Shown: positions 8,573 to 15,028 of the stretch, piece by piece
Layout: the number at the start of each line of letters is the position of its first letter
Numbering within the stretch: position 1 is the stretch's first letter
Assembly: GCA_934476315.1 (NCBI GenBank)
Contig: CAKSNQ010000005.1
Span: 10,128 to 74,127, forward strand
Origin: an uncultured Eubacteriales bacterium
GTDB taxonomy: Bacteria > Bacillota > Clostridia > Oscillospirales > CAG-272
Length of the DNA: 64,000 nt
Direction of reading: 5' to 3'
Program-made: the position numbers and the translations under genes
The notes under the pieces: model-generated
Seen by the model: the letters and a program-made list of their open reading frames with translations, nothing else
Told to the model about the DNA's origin: nothing
Databases searched by the model: none

Positions 8573-8884
8573 ATGAAATCGACATTCCGGATTGCTCCCG
8601 TTTTTCAGTATTTCGGCAGCGCGATGACGCGTCAAAAAACCATGTCCGTCTCGTCCCATCATTTCCGATATTACGAAGAAGAAAACTTTCGCTACGTGAA
8701 AGCTGCGGTTGACAGGTATGAAAAAAAGACTGTGCGCAATGGATTCCCGCGCTCGGGAGTGACTTGGAAGCCAATGCTTTTCATATGCTCAAATCCGGTT
8801 GAAGCTGGAATTTTTTCGATGGAAATAGCCGATCGGATCAAAAAAGATTACCCGAAAATCCGAAAACGAGAAGAATGGAGATAG
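8573..8884 (+). CDS. Hypothetical protein, uncertain
   Basis: An open frame of about 103 codons lies between the promoter and the XRE gene and stops 4 nt before its ATG. The deduced protein is basic and Tyr/Arg-rich (FRYYEEENFRYVKAAVDRYEKK) with no motif I know. No good ribosome site precedes either in-frame ATG (8573, near 8627). Codon composition looks protein-like, so it may be a real small gene or a decayed one; otherwise this is a long 5' leader. Confidence 0.3.
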   Translation: MKSTFRIAPVFQYFGSAMTRQKTMSVSSHHFRYYEEENFRYVKAAVDRYEKKTVRNGFPRSGVTWKPMLFICSNPVEAGIFSMEIADRIKKDYPKIRKREEWR

Positions 8885-8888
8885 CCCT

Positions 8889-9260
8889 ATGGGAAAGAAT
8901 TACTTGCCGTTCGGCGAGTACATAAGGCAAAGACGCGAGAGCTTGAAAATGTCGATGCGGGATGTCGCCGTGAAAGTGCAGATTTCTCCCGCCTACCTAT
9001 GTGACATTGAAAAAGGAAACCGCAAGCCTCCCGAAAAGTATCTGGAAAAGTTCGCGGAGGTTTTGCAGATTGCAGACGCGGACGAGCTGAATGCATTTTA
9101 TGACAGCGCAGGAGTCAGCCGGAACGGACAGCATACCGACATCAACTCCTACATCGAGGGCGTACCGTTTGCACGCATGGCGCTACGAACGGCAAAAGAC
9201 AACCATTACACCAATGATGACTGGATGAGACTTGTAGAGATCATCAGACAAAAAAGATAA
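8889..9260 (+). CDS. XRE-family helix-turn-helix regulator
   Basis: The 123-aa protein begins with an HTH_3-type DNA-binding domain (residues about 8-66: YIRQRRESLKMSMRDVA, then ISPAYLCDIEKGNRKPP as turn and recognition helix). The tail is short and unrecognised. The ribosome site is GGAG, 8 nt before the ATG. The next gene is an ImmA/IrrE-type protease, the arrangement known from mobile elements such as ICEBs1, where the protease cleaves the repressor to derepress target genes. That relation is inferred from the pairing. Confidence 0.85.
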   Translation: MGKNYLPFGEYIRQRRESLKMSMRDVAVKVQISPAYLCDIEKGNRKPPEKYLEKFAEVLQIADADELNAFYDSAGVSRNGQHTDINSYIEGVPFARMALRTAKDNHYTNDDWMRLVEIIRQKR

Positions 9261-9277
9261 AAATGGGGGGATTTCAC

Positions 9278-10018
9278 ATGCACTATGCGCAAAAGAGTAA
9301 CGGTTTGTACGTACTTTACAGAAACGACATTGAGCGGATTGCAGTGGAGATCCTGAAGAGATACGCCCCGTCAAATCTGTGCGTCCCCAAACCGCTGAAT
9401 ACGACGGATTTTTTGGAAAACTACCTCGGGCTGGTCGTTAAGAATCGGTACATTTGCGATTTTGGGTCCGGGATTCTCGGGTTGACGGTGATGGGAGACA
9501 TCGTGCCGATTCCGTCGTACGATGAATTCCTCCGCCCGGTCATCCTGGAAGAGACCTTCGGGACTGTTCTGATCTCGCCGCTCTTACTGAAACGGAACCG
9601 ACGCCCTCGCCGCCGCTATACGGAAATGCACGAAGCTGCTCATTTTATCCTGCACCGCCCGTATTTCGAACGGTGCGAGCGTACCACGGGGGCGGACTCG
9701 AAGTGCCCGTGTACGTTCATTGCCTGCCGCAAGGTGGAACGGGATCGGGAGGAGATCCGAACCGATCTGGACTGGTTGGAATATCAGGCAGACGCGCTTG
9801 CCGCGGCGCTTCTGATGCCGCGTGATGCCTTTGCCGCACGCGCGCAGGAGGCTTTCCGGGAGAACGGAATCCGCGGGCAGTGCATGGTGGTCGGGAAATT
9901 CGACAACTGGACCGCGCTCCACCGCGTGATTTATCAGATGGCGGAAACATTCTTTGTGTCCTATCGTGCAGCCCGGATCAGAATGTATCATTTAGGACTG
10001 ATTCGCGAATATCAATAA
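9278..10018 (+). CDS. ImmA/IrrE-family metallopeptidase
   Basis: The 246-aa protein has the zinc-protease motif HEAAH (in TEMHEAAHFILH, near residue 112) and a downstream WLEYQADALAAALLMPRDAF block whose acidic residues complete the family signature. I chose the ATG at 9278 because a GGGGGGA ribosome site sits just before it; the ATG at 9263 lies upstream of that site. ImmA/IrrE proteases cleave XRE-type repressors; the XRE gene immediately upstream is the expected partner. The C-terminal YRAARIRMYHLGLI resembles the winged part seen in some family members. Confidence 0.88.
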   Translation: MHYAQKSNGLYVLYRNDIERIAVEILKRYAPSNLCVPKPLNTTDFLENYLGLVVKNRYICDFGSGILGLTVMGDIVPIPSYDEFLRPVILEETFGTVLISPLLLKRNRRPRRRYTEMHEAAHFILHRPYFERCERTTGADSKCPCTFIACRKVERDREEIRTDLDWLEYQADALAAALLMPRDAFAARAQEAFRENGIRGQCMVVGKFDNWTALHRVIYQMAETFFVSYRAARIRMYHLGLIREYQ

Positions 10019-10047
10019 GTGGATCTCCATACTCTCCGCAATACGCG

Positions 10048-10080
10048 CAATACGGTGAGCAATACACCGTATTGTTTTTT
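10048..10080 (+). terminator. Terminator of the XRE/ImmA operon
   Basis: CAATACGGTG (10048-10057), 7-nt loop, CACCGTATTG (10065-10074), then a run of T to 10080. Confidence 0.85.
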
Positions 10081-10141
10081 ACCCCGCCTGTTCGCACTTT
10101 TGTGAACAGAGATTATCAGGCGAATATCGGAGGAGGGCTAT

Positions 10142-10339
10142 ATGACAAAGTATCCGTGTCCTGTTTGCAACAGACGTATTTGCGATTCCGGAAAAAAGCT
10201 CTATCTTACCCGTTCCGGTGAGGAAAACGCGAGAACGGCAGACCTTTTTATCAAGTGCCAGAACTGCAAGAACACCATCGCTGTTGAGGTCATCCGGGGA
10301 ATCGAATACGGTTCTCCGTGCGAGGAAACGTTTTACTGA
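10142..10339 (+). CDS. Small Cys4 zinc-ribbon-like protein
   Basis: This 65-aa protein has two CxxC pairs, CPVC (residues 6-9) and CQNC (near residue 40), expected to bind one zinc. It resembles phage Com-type or cysteine-rich KTR-like mini-proteins, which are often found in mobile elements. It follows a strong ribosome site (GGAGGAGGG). Its partner is unknown; the flanking HTH and holin genes suggest an accessory-element role. The family label is tentative. Confidence 0.65.
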   Translation: MTKYPCPVCNRRICDSGKKLYLTRSGEENARTADLFIKCQNCKNTIAVEVIRGIEYGSPCEETFY

Positions 10340-10388
10340 TTTACATTTCAAAATTGAACCTTGTACATAGCACGATGTTTGAACATAC

Positions 10389-10426
10389 GAGCATGACAAG
10401 TAGCGTCAGAGCTATTTGTCATGCTC
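10389..10426 (+). terminator. Long stem-loop, possible terminator or cis-RNA
   Basis: GAGCATGACAA (10389-10399) pairs perfectly with TTGTCATGCTC (10416-10426). One G-U pair and TAGC/GCTA continue the stem around a 6-nt loop, giving 16 pairs. It is followed by ATTTATTTTTG, a weak T-rich tract. It lies between the Cys4 gene and the HTH gene. Confidence 0.6.
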
Positions 10427-10457
10427 ATTTATTTTTGCGGAAAGGAGGGGGAGTGCG

Positions 10458-10796
10458 ATGGGAACTGCCGAGCGGAGACTGGAAATATACAAATATCTGT
10501 GTCTTGTCAGAAAAGCGACCATGCCTCAGCTTGCGAAGAAGTTCGGCGTTTCCGTCAGAACGATCCAGCGGGATATTTTTGAGATCGAGGCAACGTTCCG
10601 CGTCCCCCTCGAGGTGAAAACAGGGAAATACGGGGGAATCAGTGTGTTCGGTGACTACACGCTGGACCGCGCGTATATGTGCGAGGAGGAGCTGCAGTTG
10701 CTGTGCAAGGTGCAGGCACTGGTCAAGGGGCAGGTGAGCGAGCAGGAAAACGCGCTTCTCTGCGGGCTGATTAAAAAATATTCAAAAAGTGCGTAA
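10458..10796 (+). CDS. DeoR/YafY-like HTH protein, short
   Basis: The 112-aa protein carries an HTH_11 winged-helix domain (residues about 1-60: ERRLEIYKYLCLVRKATMPQLA, then FGVSVRTIQRDIFEIE). This is the N-terminal part of WYL/DeoR-type regulators. No WYL or sugar-binding domain follows, so it is a stand-alone DNA-binding module. The start is the ATG after GGAGGGGG; upstream codons in frame run into the stem-loop. It may regulate the holin/phosphoesterase cassette that starts 90 nt downstream (inference). Confidence 0.7.
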   Translation: MGTAERRLEIYKYLCLVRKATMPQLAKKFGVSVRTIQRDIFEIEATFRVPLEVKTGKYGGISVFGDYTLDRAYMCEEELQLLCKVQALVKGQVSEQENALLCGLIKKYSKSA

Positions 10797-10887
10797 AATA
10801 TTTTATCGGTGACAGTCGTTGACGGCGTTAAAATTTATAATGCAGGTACAGCCGAGCTGAAAACAAACAAAGAAAGGAGAAAATCTC

Positions 10888-11190
10888 ATGGAAGATGTAA
10901 GAAAAGACCTACAGGTTGTTCTGGAGCGTCACGAACAGCAACTTCTGACGCTTGAGCGCGACATTTCGGATCTGAGGGCGGTGCAGGCGGAGATTCGTTC
11001 GATGAACGAGACCCTCGTCACCCTGGCGACCGAAATGAAGCATACAAACGAGCACCTGGCGCGTCACGAGCAGAAGATTGAAGCCATAGAAGCCGCCCCC
11101 CGCGCGCGGATGCAGCAGATTGCAACCGCGATCTTTGCCGCCCTCGCCGGAGGAATTATTTCTGCCGCGATTGGCATGATTTTTGCATGA
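10888..11190 (+). CDS. XhlA-like coiled-coil protein with one C-terminal membrane helix
   Basis: The 100-aa protein has heptad-like residues 1-72 predicted to form a coiled coil. A basic APRARM segment follows, then one hydrophobic helix (about residues 77-99: IATAIFAALAGGIISAAIGM). The layout matches XhlA/holin-accessory proteins of Firmicutes phages, which anchor at the membrane and assist a holin. The next gene is a holin, with start regions nearly touching. The ribosome site is AAAGGAG. Confidence 0.65.
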   Translation: MEDVRKDLQVVLERHEQQLLTLERDISDLRAVQAEIRSMNETLVTLATEMKHTNEHLARHEQKIEAIEAAPRARMQQIATAIFAALAGGIISAAIGMIFA

Positions 11191-11204
11191 GGAGGGATGA
11201 AACC

Positions 11205-11495
11205 ATGAATTTTGAACAGTATATCAAGCCGGAGCTTCTCATTTTGATCCCGGTGCTGTATGTCATCGGAATCGGTCTGAAAAAAAGCAAGCTCCCCGAC
11301 ACGCTCATTCCTCTGATTTTGGGCGGGATTTCCATCGCCCTGTCGGCGTTTTGGGTGATCGCGACCAGCGGCATTTCTACGGCTGGTGACGTTACCTACG
11401 CGATGTTCGTGTCGGTCACGCAGGGTGTTCTTGCCGCAGGAGCCAGCGTCTATATCAATCAACTGTACGTCCAATCCAAAAAGAAGAAAAAGTAA
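11205..11495 (+). CDS. Hol44-like phage holin (holin superfamily V type)
   Basis: The 96-aa protein has three hydrophobic segments (LLILIPVLYVIGIGL, LIPLILGGISIALSAFWVIA, VTQGVLAAGASVYI) and a poly-Lys tail, the size and order expected of Hol44/superfamily V holins. The conserved QGVLAAGASVY block supports this family. Holins form membrane lesions that release murein hydrolases, but no endolysin gene follows here; a membrane-anchored phosphoesterase does. I start at 11205, 8 nt after GGAGGG; an upstream in-frame ATG at 11187 overlaps the previous stop. Confidence 0.72.
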   Translation: MNFEQYIKPELLILIPVLYVIGIGLKKSKLPDTLIPLILGGISIALSAFWVIATSGISTAGDVTYAMFVSVTQGVLAAGASVYINQLYVQSKKKKK

Positions 11496-11509
11496 AGGGG
11501 AAGACCAAG

Positions 11510-12601
11510 ATGTTGCACCTGATTTTTATCACCATCGGCGTGATTTATAACGGAATCAGCCTGTGGTTTATTCGGATGTTTTTCAAGGAGCGGGACGGGG
11601 TCACATGGAAAAATTATCTGAAGTGCTTTGTTGGTGCTCCTGTGGGGTGCGCGGCATCCCTGTTGCTTTTCCCGATCAAAACCCCGAACCTCCTGTTATT
11701 TACGGTGATGGGAGGTCTGCTCGGGGAGCTGGGCATTCTGTTCACCCTTGCCGTAAAGCAAGCCGGCGAAAAAAATCCCGCGGGGCGATACAGCGACAGC
11801 ACTCCCGACGCGCGATTTTTCATCACGGGGGACAAGCACCGTCGGTTTGCGGAGGTGAAAAAGTTCTGCCGTGTGATGGACACGAAAAGAAGCGACGTAT
11901 TGATTGTCCTCGGAGACACCGGGTTCAATTACTACGGCGACAAGCGGGACGACAAGCTCAAAAGGGAAATATCCGCTCTGGCTATCACGCTCTTTTGCCT
12001 CCACGGAAACAAGGAAAACCGCCCTCAGAATGTGGGGAGCTACGGAATCCGGGACTTCTGCGGCGGAAAGGTCTACTATGAGCCACGGTATCCAAATCTG
12101 TATTTTGCCATGGACGGTGAAATTTACACCTTTGAAGGCAGAAAGTACATGGTTGTCGGCGGGGCGCACAGCGTGGATAAAATGCGGAGTCTTGAGGAAG
12201 GGAAGCCTTTTTGGGAGGACGAAATGCCGGACGGGGAGGTCAGACGGACAGTTGAGAACAGATTGCAAAAAGAGGAAAACAAAATCTACGGAATGTTGAC
12301 GCACACCTGTCCGATCCGTTGTCTCCCGACGGAAATGTTTGTCTCAACGCGGCAAAGCGCGAATCTCCGGAACCATCCCCGCCGGGTGGCGACCATGAAA
12401 AAATCAAAAAAGTTTATCAAGCCGGATATCGACCGTTCCACGGAAATATGGCTTGGCGAGCTGGAACAAAAGCTCGAATACGAGGCTTGGTTCTGCGGTC
12501 ATTACCACATTGACAAGCGCCTTGGCAAGGTCAGGATGATGTATCATGACATCCGCCCGCTACACACACCGCCCCCGGAGGATACGCCATGCCCGACCTG
12601 A
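11510..12601 (+). CDS. Membrane-anchored calcineurin-like phosphoesterase
   Basis: This 363-aa protein has an N-terminal region of about 85 residues with three hydrophobic segments, then a metallophosphoesterase domain from about residue 100. Metal-site motifs are GDKH, VLGDTG, HGNKEN, THTCP and GHYHID. In the common Firmicutes family the third motif reads GNHE; here the His is Lys (codon AAG), which removes the usual proton-donor/metal-site histidine. Activity may therefore be altered or lost. It lies 14 nt after the holin and overlaps the next gene by 13 nt, so the cassette is probably translated together. Function unknown. Confidence 0.8.
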   Translation: MLHLIFITIGVIYNGISLWFIRMFFKERDGVTWKNYLKCFVGAPVGCAASLLLFPIKTPNLLLFTVMGGLLGELGILFTLAVKQAGEKNPAGRYSDSTPDARFFITGDKHRRFAEVKKFCRVMDTKRSDVLIVLGDTGFNYYGDKRDDKLKREISALAITLFCLHGNKENRPQNVGSYGIRDFCGGKVYYEPRYPNLYFAMDGEIYTFEGRKYMVVGGAHSVDKMRSLEEGKPFWEDEMPDGEVRRTVENRLQKEENKIYGMLTHTCPIRCLPTEMFVSTRQSANLRNHPRRVATMKKSKKFIKPDIDRSTEIWLGELEQKLEYEAWFCGHYHIDKRLGKVRMMYHDIRPLHTPPPEDTPCPT

Positions 12602-13704
12602 AGGTGCTCCTGTCACCCCTGCCGCTTTTCTTCCTGATTGTGATCGCGGGACTTGCCATCGGGAAAATACGGATTTATCACGTCTCGCTTGGAATTGCCG
12701 GTATTCTGTTTGCGGCAATTTTTGCCGGTTTTCTCATGAACCGATGGATTTCCGGAGCGCACATTCAAATATTACAGAGCGTGCAGGGAACAATGAACAC
12801 ATTGTCAAAGCTCGGCTCGTCCCTGTTCGTCTCTGTCATTGGATTGCAAACCGGGTTCTCCGTCAGAAACCGCTCCGGTGAGTCGCTTGCTTCCCTGGGG
12901 GTAGGCGCCGCGATGAGCACCGCGGGGGTACTTCTTGAGAGGCTGATTTCAGCGCTGGACCCGACGATCCGTGAGCCGATGCTCCTCGGCGTCCTCTGCG
13001 GCGCTCTGACGAGTACACCGGGATTGTCGAGCGTATGCGAATTGATTGACGGGCAAAGCGGGGAAGCGGTCTGGGGTTATGGGTGTTCCTATTTTTGCGG
13101 TGTTTTGTTTGCGGTGATCTTTGCCCGCGCACTGGGCGGGCGGCAAGCCGGGGAACAGCCGAAAAAGAAAACACCCGCAACGGAAAGCAAAATCCATCCG
13201 GAATGGATTCTTGTCAGCCTTCCGGCACTGCTGGGCGGGATTCTTGGCGAGACTCGTGTGCCGATTCTGAATTTTTCACTCGGAAGCACCACGTGCACCT
13301 TACTCGCCGGGCTGGTGGTCGGCTGTGTTGCCGATCGTAAACAAAACGCACCCCGGTACTCCCGACAGGTGCTGAATGTGTTCAGAAATATAGGACTGGC
13401 GTTTTTCTTCGCGGGAACCGGGTACACCACGGGAACGCAGGCGGTCAACATCTGGGGCAAAGCCGTGATTTATGGGGCGTCGATCACCTTGACCGCGATT
13501 TTGTGCGGCATACTCCTGTGCCGCCTTGCGGCTTCAAGATTCCGCCTACGCCCCGGATTTGTCATCGCCGGCGGAATGACGAGTAGTCCCGCATACGGAG
13601 CAATCGGCACGGGTGACGACGAGGCTTGCGTGAATCATTTTTCATTTGCCTATTTTGGCGCCATGCTTGCGCTGATGGTTGCGATTCAGATTATTGGCAG
13701 ATAA
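12589..13704 (+). CDS. AspT/YidE-like transporter, minimal form
   Basis: The 371-aa, multi-pass membrane protein has two related halves, each with the TP-containing loop of the aspartate:alanine exchanger superfamily: GALTSTPGLSSV (near residue 148) and GGMTSSPAYGAIG (near residue 333). FVSVIGLQTGF matches the VGLxxG segment of the family. Full-length members have TrkA-C regulatory domains between the halves; here only a short charged linker (residues about 183-200) is present. The substrate is unknown. It starts inside the preceding phosphoesterase gene after GGAGG. Confidence 0.72.
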   Translation: MPDLKVLLSPLPLFFLIVIAGLAIGKIRIYHVSLGIAGILFAAIFAGFLMNRWISGAHIQILQSVQGTMNTLSKLGSSLFVSVIGLQTGFSVRNRSGESLASLGVGAAMSTAGVLLERLISALDPTIREPMLLGVLCGALTSTPGLSSVCELIDGQSGEAVWGYGCSYFCGVLFAVIFARALGGRQAGEQPKKKTPATESKIHPEWILVSLPALLGGILGETRVPILNFSLGSTTCTLLAGLVVGCVADRKQNAPRYSRQVLNVFRNIGLAFFFAGTGYTTGTQAVNIWGKAVIYGASITLTAILCGILLCRLAASRFRLRPGFVIAGGMTSSPAYGAIGTGDDEACVNHFSFAYFGAMLALMVAIQIIGR

Positions 13705-13753
13705 TTACATTCACTCACAAAAGCACCGCATAGGATCTCGTTCACCGCGGGAG

Positions 13754-13786
13754 AAAAAAAGCACTTGCAACGCAAGTGCTTTTTTT
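13754..13786. terminator. Bidirectional terminator between transporter and tRNA-Tyr
   Basis: AGCACTTGC (13760-13768) and GCAAGTGCT (13772-13780) with a 3-nt loop, flanked by seven A and seven T. It abuts the 3' end of the minus-strand tRNA and also follows the plus-strand transporter gene. Confidence 0.88.
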
Positions 13787-13870
13787 GGTGGGAGCGGGTG
13801 GATTCGGACCACCGAAGTCAGAGACAACAGATTTACAGTCTGCCCCCTTTGGCCACTCGGGAACGCTCCC
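13786..13870 (-). tRNA. tRNA-Tyr (GTA)
   Basis: An 85-nt class II tRNA: acceptor GGGAGCG/CGCTCCC, anticodon loop CTGTAAA with GTA, a long variable arm (GTCTCTGAC) and encoded ACCA. The T loop reads TCCGAAT rather than TTCGAAT, so position 55, normally the near-universal U/pseudouridine, is C. Confidence 0.95.
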
Positions 13871-13898
13871 ATATTGCGTTTGACCCGCAACAGACGGT

Positions 13899-13927
13899 AT
13901 TATATCAAAACAAATCGGATTTGTCAA
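13899..13927 (-). promoter_or_regulatory. Promoter of tRNA-Tyr
   Basis: Minus strand TTGACA (13922-13927), 17-nt spacer, TATAAT (13899-13904); both boxes are consensus, about 30 nt before the tRNA. Confidence 0.9.
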
Positions 13928-13987
13928 GCCCTTTTTTCAATATTCTGCATTTATTCGAGAAAATTTTCCGCTTTCTGCGCAAAACCG

Positions 13988-14016
13988 TGGACATTCGGGC
14001 GGAAATGTGGTAAAAT
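13988..14016 (+). promoter_or_regulatory. Promoter of the phosphoesterase at 14048
   Basis: TGGACA (13988-13993), 17-nt spacer, TAAAAT (14011-14016), 31 nt before the ATG. Confidence 0.65.
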
Positions 14017-14047
14017 GTTGACGGATAAATTTCAGGAGGACTTGTTT

Positions 14048-14884
14048 ATGTCAAGAATTTTGCTCATGTCGGATATACATTACTGCGAGCCGGTTTGGTA
14101 CGGCGTACCATCGGAGACGCGTATGAAGCATATGGTGGAGGCGCTCCGGGGCGAATATGAAAGGGAACCGTTCGACCTGTTGCTTCTGCTCGGGGATTAT
14201 TCGCTGGATTTTTGGGTGTACCCACCGTACGGCTCGGTTCTGAATCGCGGAATTTCCTTTACCGAGAAGTTCATCCAGGAAGTCTACCCGCTCCTGCCGC
14301 CCTGCCCGAAATTCATGATTCCCGGAAACCACGAGCAGTACGGAGAGGAAAACTGGCGTCGACTGACCGGCTTTTCCCGGCGCACAACGGTTCCGTACGG
14401 ACGGAATCTGTTTATTCTTCTCGATAATTTTGCCGCCGATCTTGACCCGACCGTGAACAGCGACGGGACATATACCCCAGCGGATGTTGCGTATATCCGG
14501 GAGCAGATGGCGGCGCACCCCTCCGACCACGTCTTTCTCTGCGCGCACGAATTCATTCCGGAGGAGGAGAGCGAGGAGTTCAAGACACTTGTCCGTGAGG
14601 ACGACCGTATCGTTGCGCTGTTTGCCGGGCATACTCACCTCTCGAAGCCGATCCCGCTCGGCGAGGCGTTCGGCAACAAATACCTGATCCGCGACGGACA
14701 ATTCTCGTACTCCAAGGACCTGCCGAACAGCTGTTGGGGATGGCGGGAGATTCGGTTTGAGCCGAACGGACGCGTGACCACGGCATACATCACGCCGGAC
14801 AGCGATCTGATTCCCGGAGGAAAGCCCATGCACCATACGGGTGGCAAGCAGGACGCAATGGTGCTGGTGGAGGCGAACGGCTGA
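14048..14884 (+). CDS. Cytosolic calcineurin-like metallophosphoesterase
   Basis: The 278-aa protein has the full metal-site set: SDIH near residue 8, LLGDYS near 45, GNHEQ near 94, a mid-domain CAHEF near 164 and GHTHLS near 197. No signal peptide or membrane segment is seen. The frame extends upstream through the tRNA, but the ATG at 14048 after CAGGAGGA is the only reasonable start. The substrate is unknown. The terminator at 14958 ends the unit, so it looks monocistronic. Confidence 0.85.
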   Translation: MSRILLMSDIHYCEPVWYGVPSETRMKHMVEALRGEYEREPFDLLLLLGDYSLDFWVYPPYGSVLNRGISFTEKFIQEVYPLLPPCPKFMIPGNHEQYGEENWRRLTGFSRRTTVPYGRNLFILLDNFAADLDPTVNSDGTYTPADVAYIREQMAAHPSDHVFLCAHEFIPEEESEEFKTLVREDDRIVALFAGHTHLSKPIPLGEAFGNKYLIRDGQFSYSKDLPNSCWGWREIRFEPNGRVTTAYITPDSDLIPGGKPMHHTGGKQDAMVLVEANG

Positions 14885-14957
14885 CACAGCCCGATAGCCG
14901 ATGGACGATAGAAGATAGACGCTAGACGGGCAAACGTCGACCATATACAGACAGAAT

Positions 14958-14999
14958 ACTGGGGTATCGCGCAGTCGCGCGATACCCCAGTGTGTTTTT
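14958..14999 (+). terminator. Intrinsic terminator
   Basis: A perfect 15-bp stem (14958-14972 with 14977-14991, 4-nt loop AGTC) is followed by GTGTTTTTA. It ends the phosphoesterase transcript. Confidence 0.88.
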
Positions 15000-15028
15000 A
15001 TCAGCGGCAAAATGTTTGCTGTTTTCTA

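Noticed and set aside
13700..13900. tRNA-Tyr as an integration site for the 8.5-13.7 kb block
   Set aside because: tRNA 3' ends are common attachment sites, but I saw no second copy of the tRNA 3' sequence on the left side and no integrase.
13679..14047. Upstream extension of the 14048 phosphoesterase frame
   Set aside because: It runs through the tRNA-Tyr gene and both promoters; the ATG at 14048 has a proper ribosome site.
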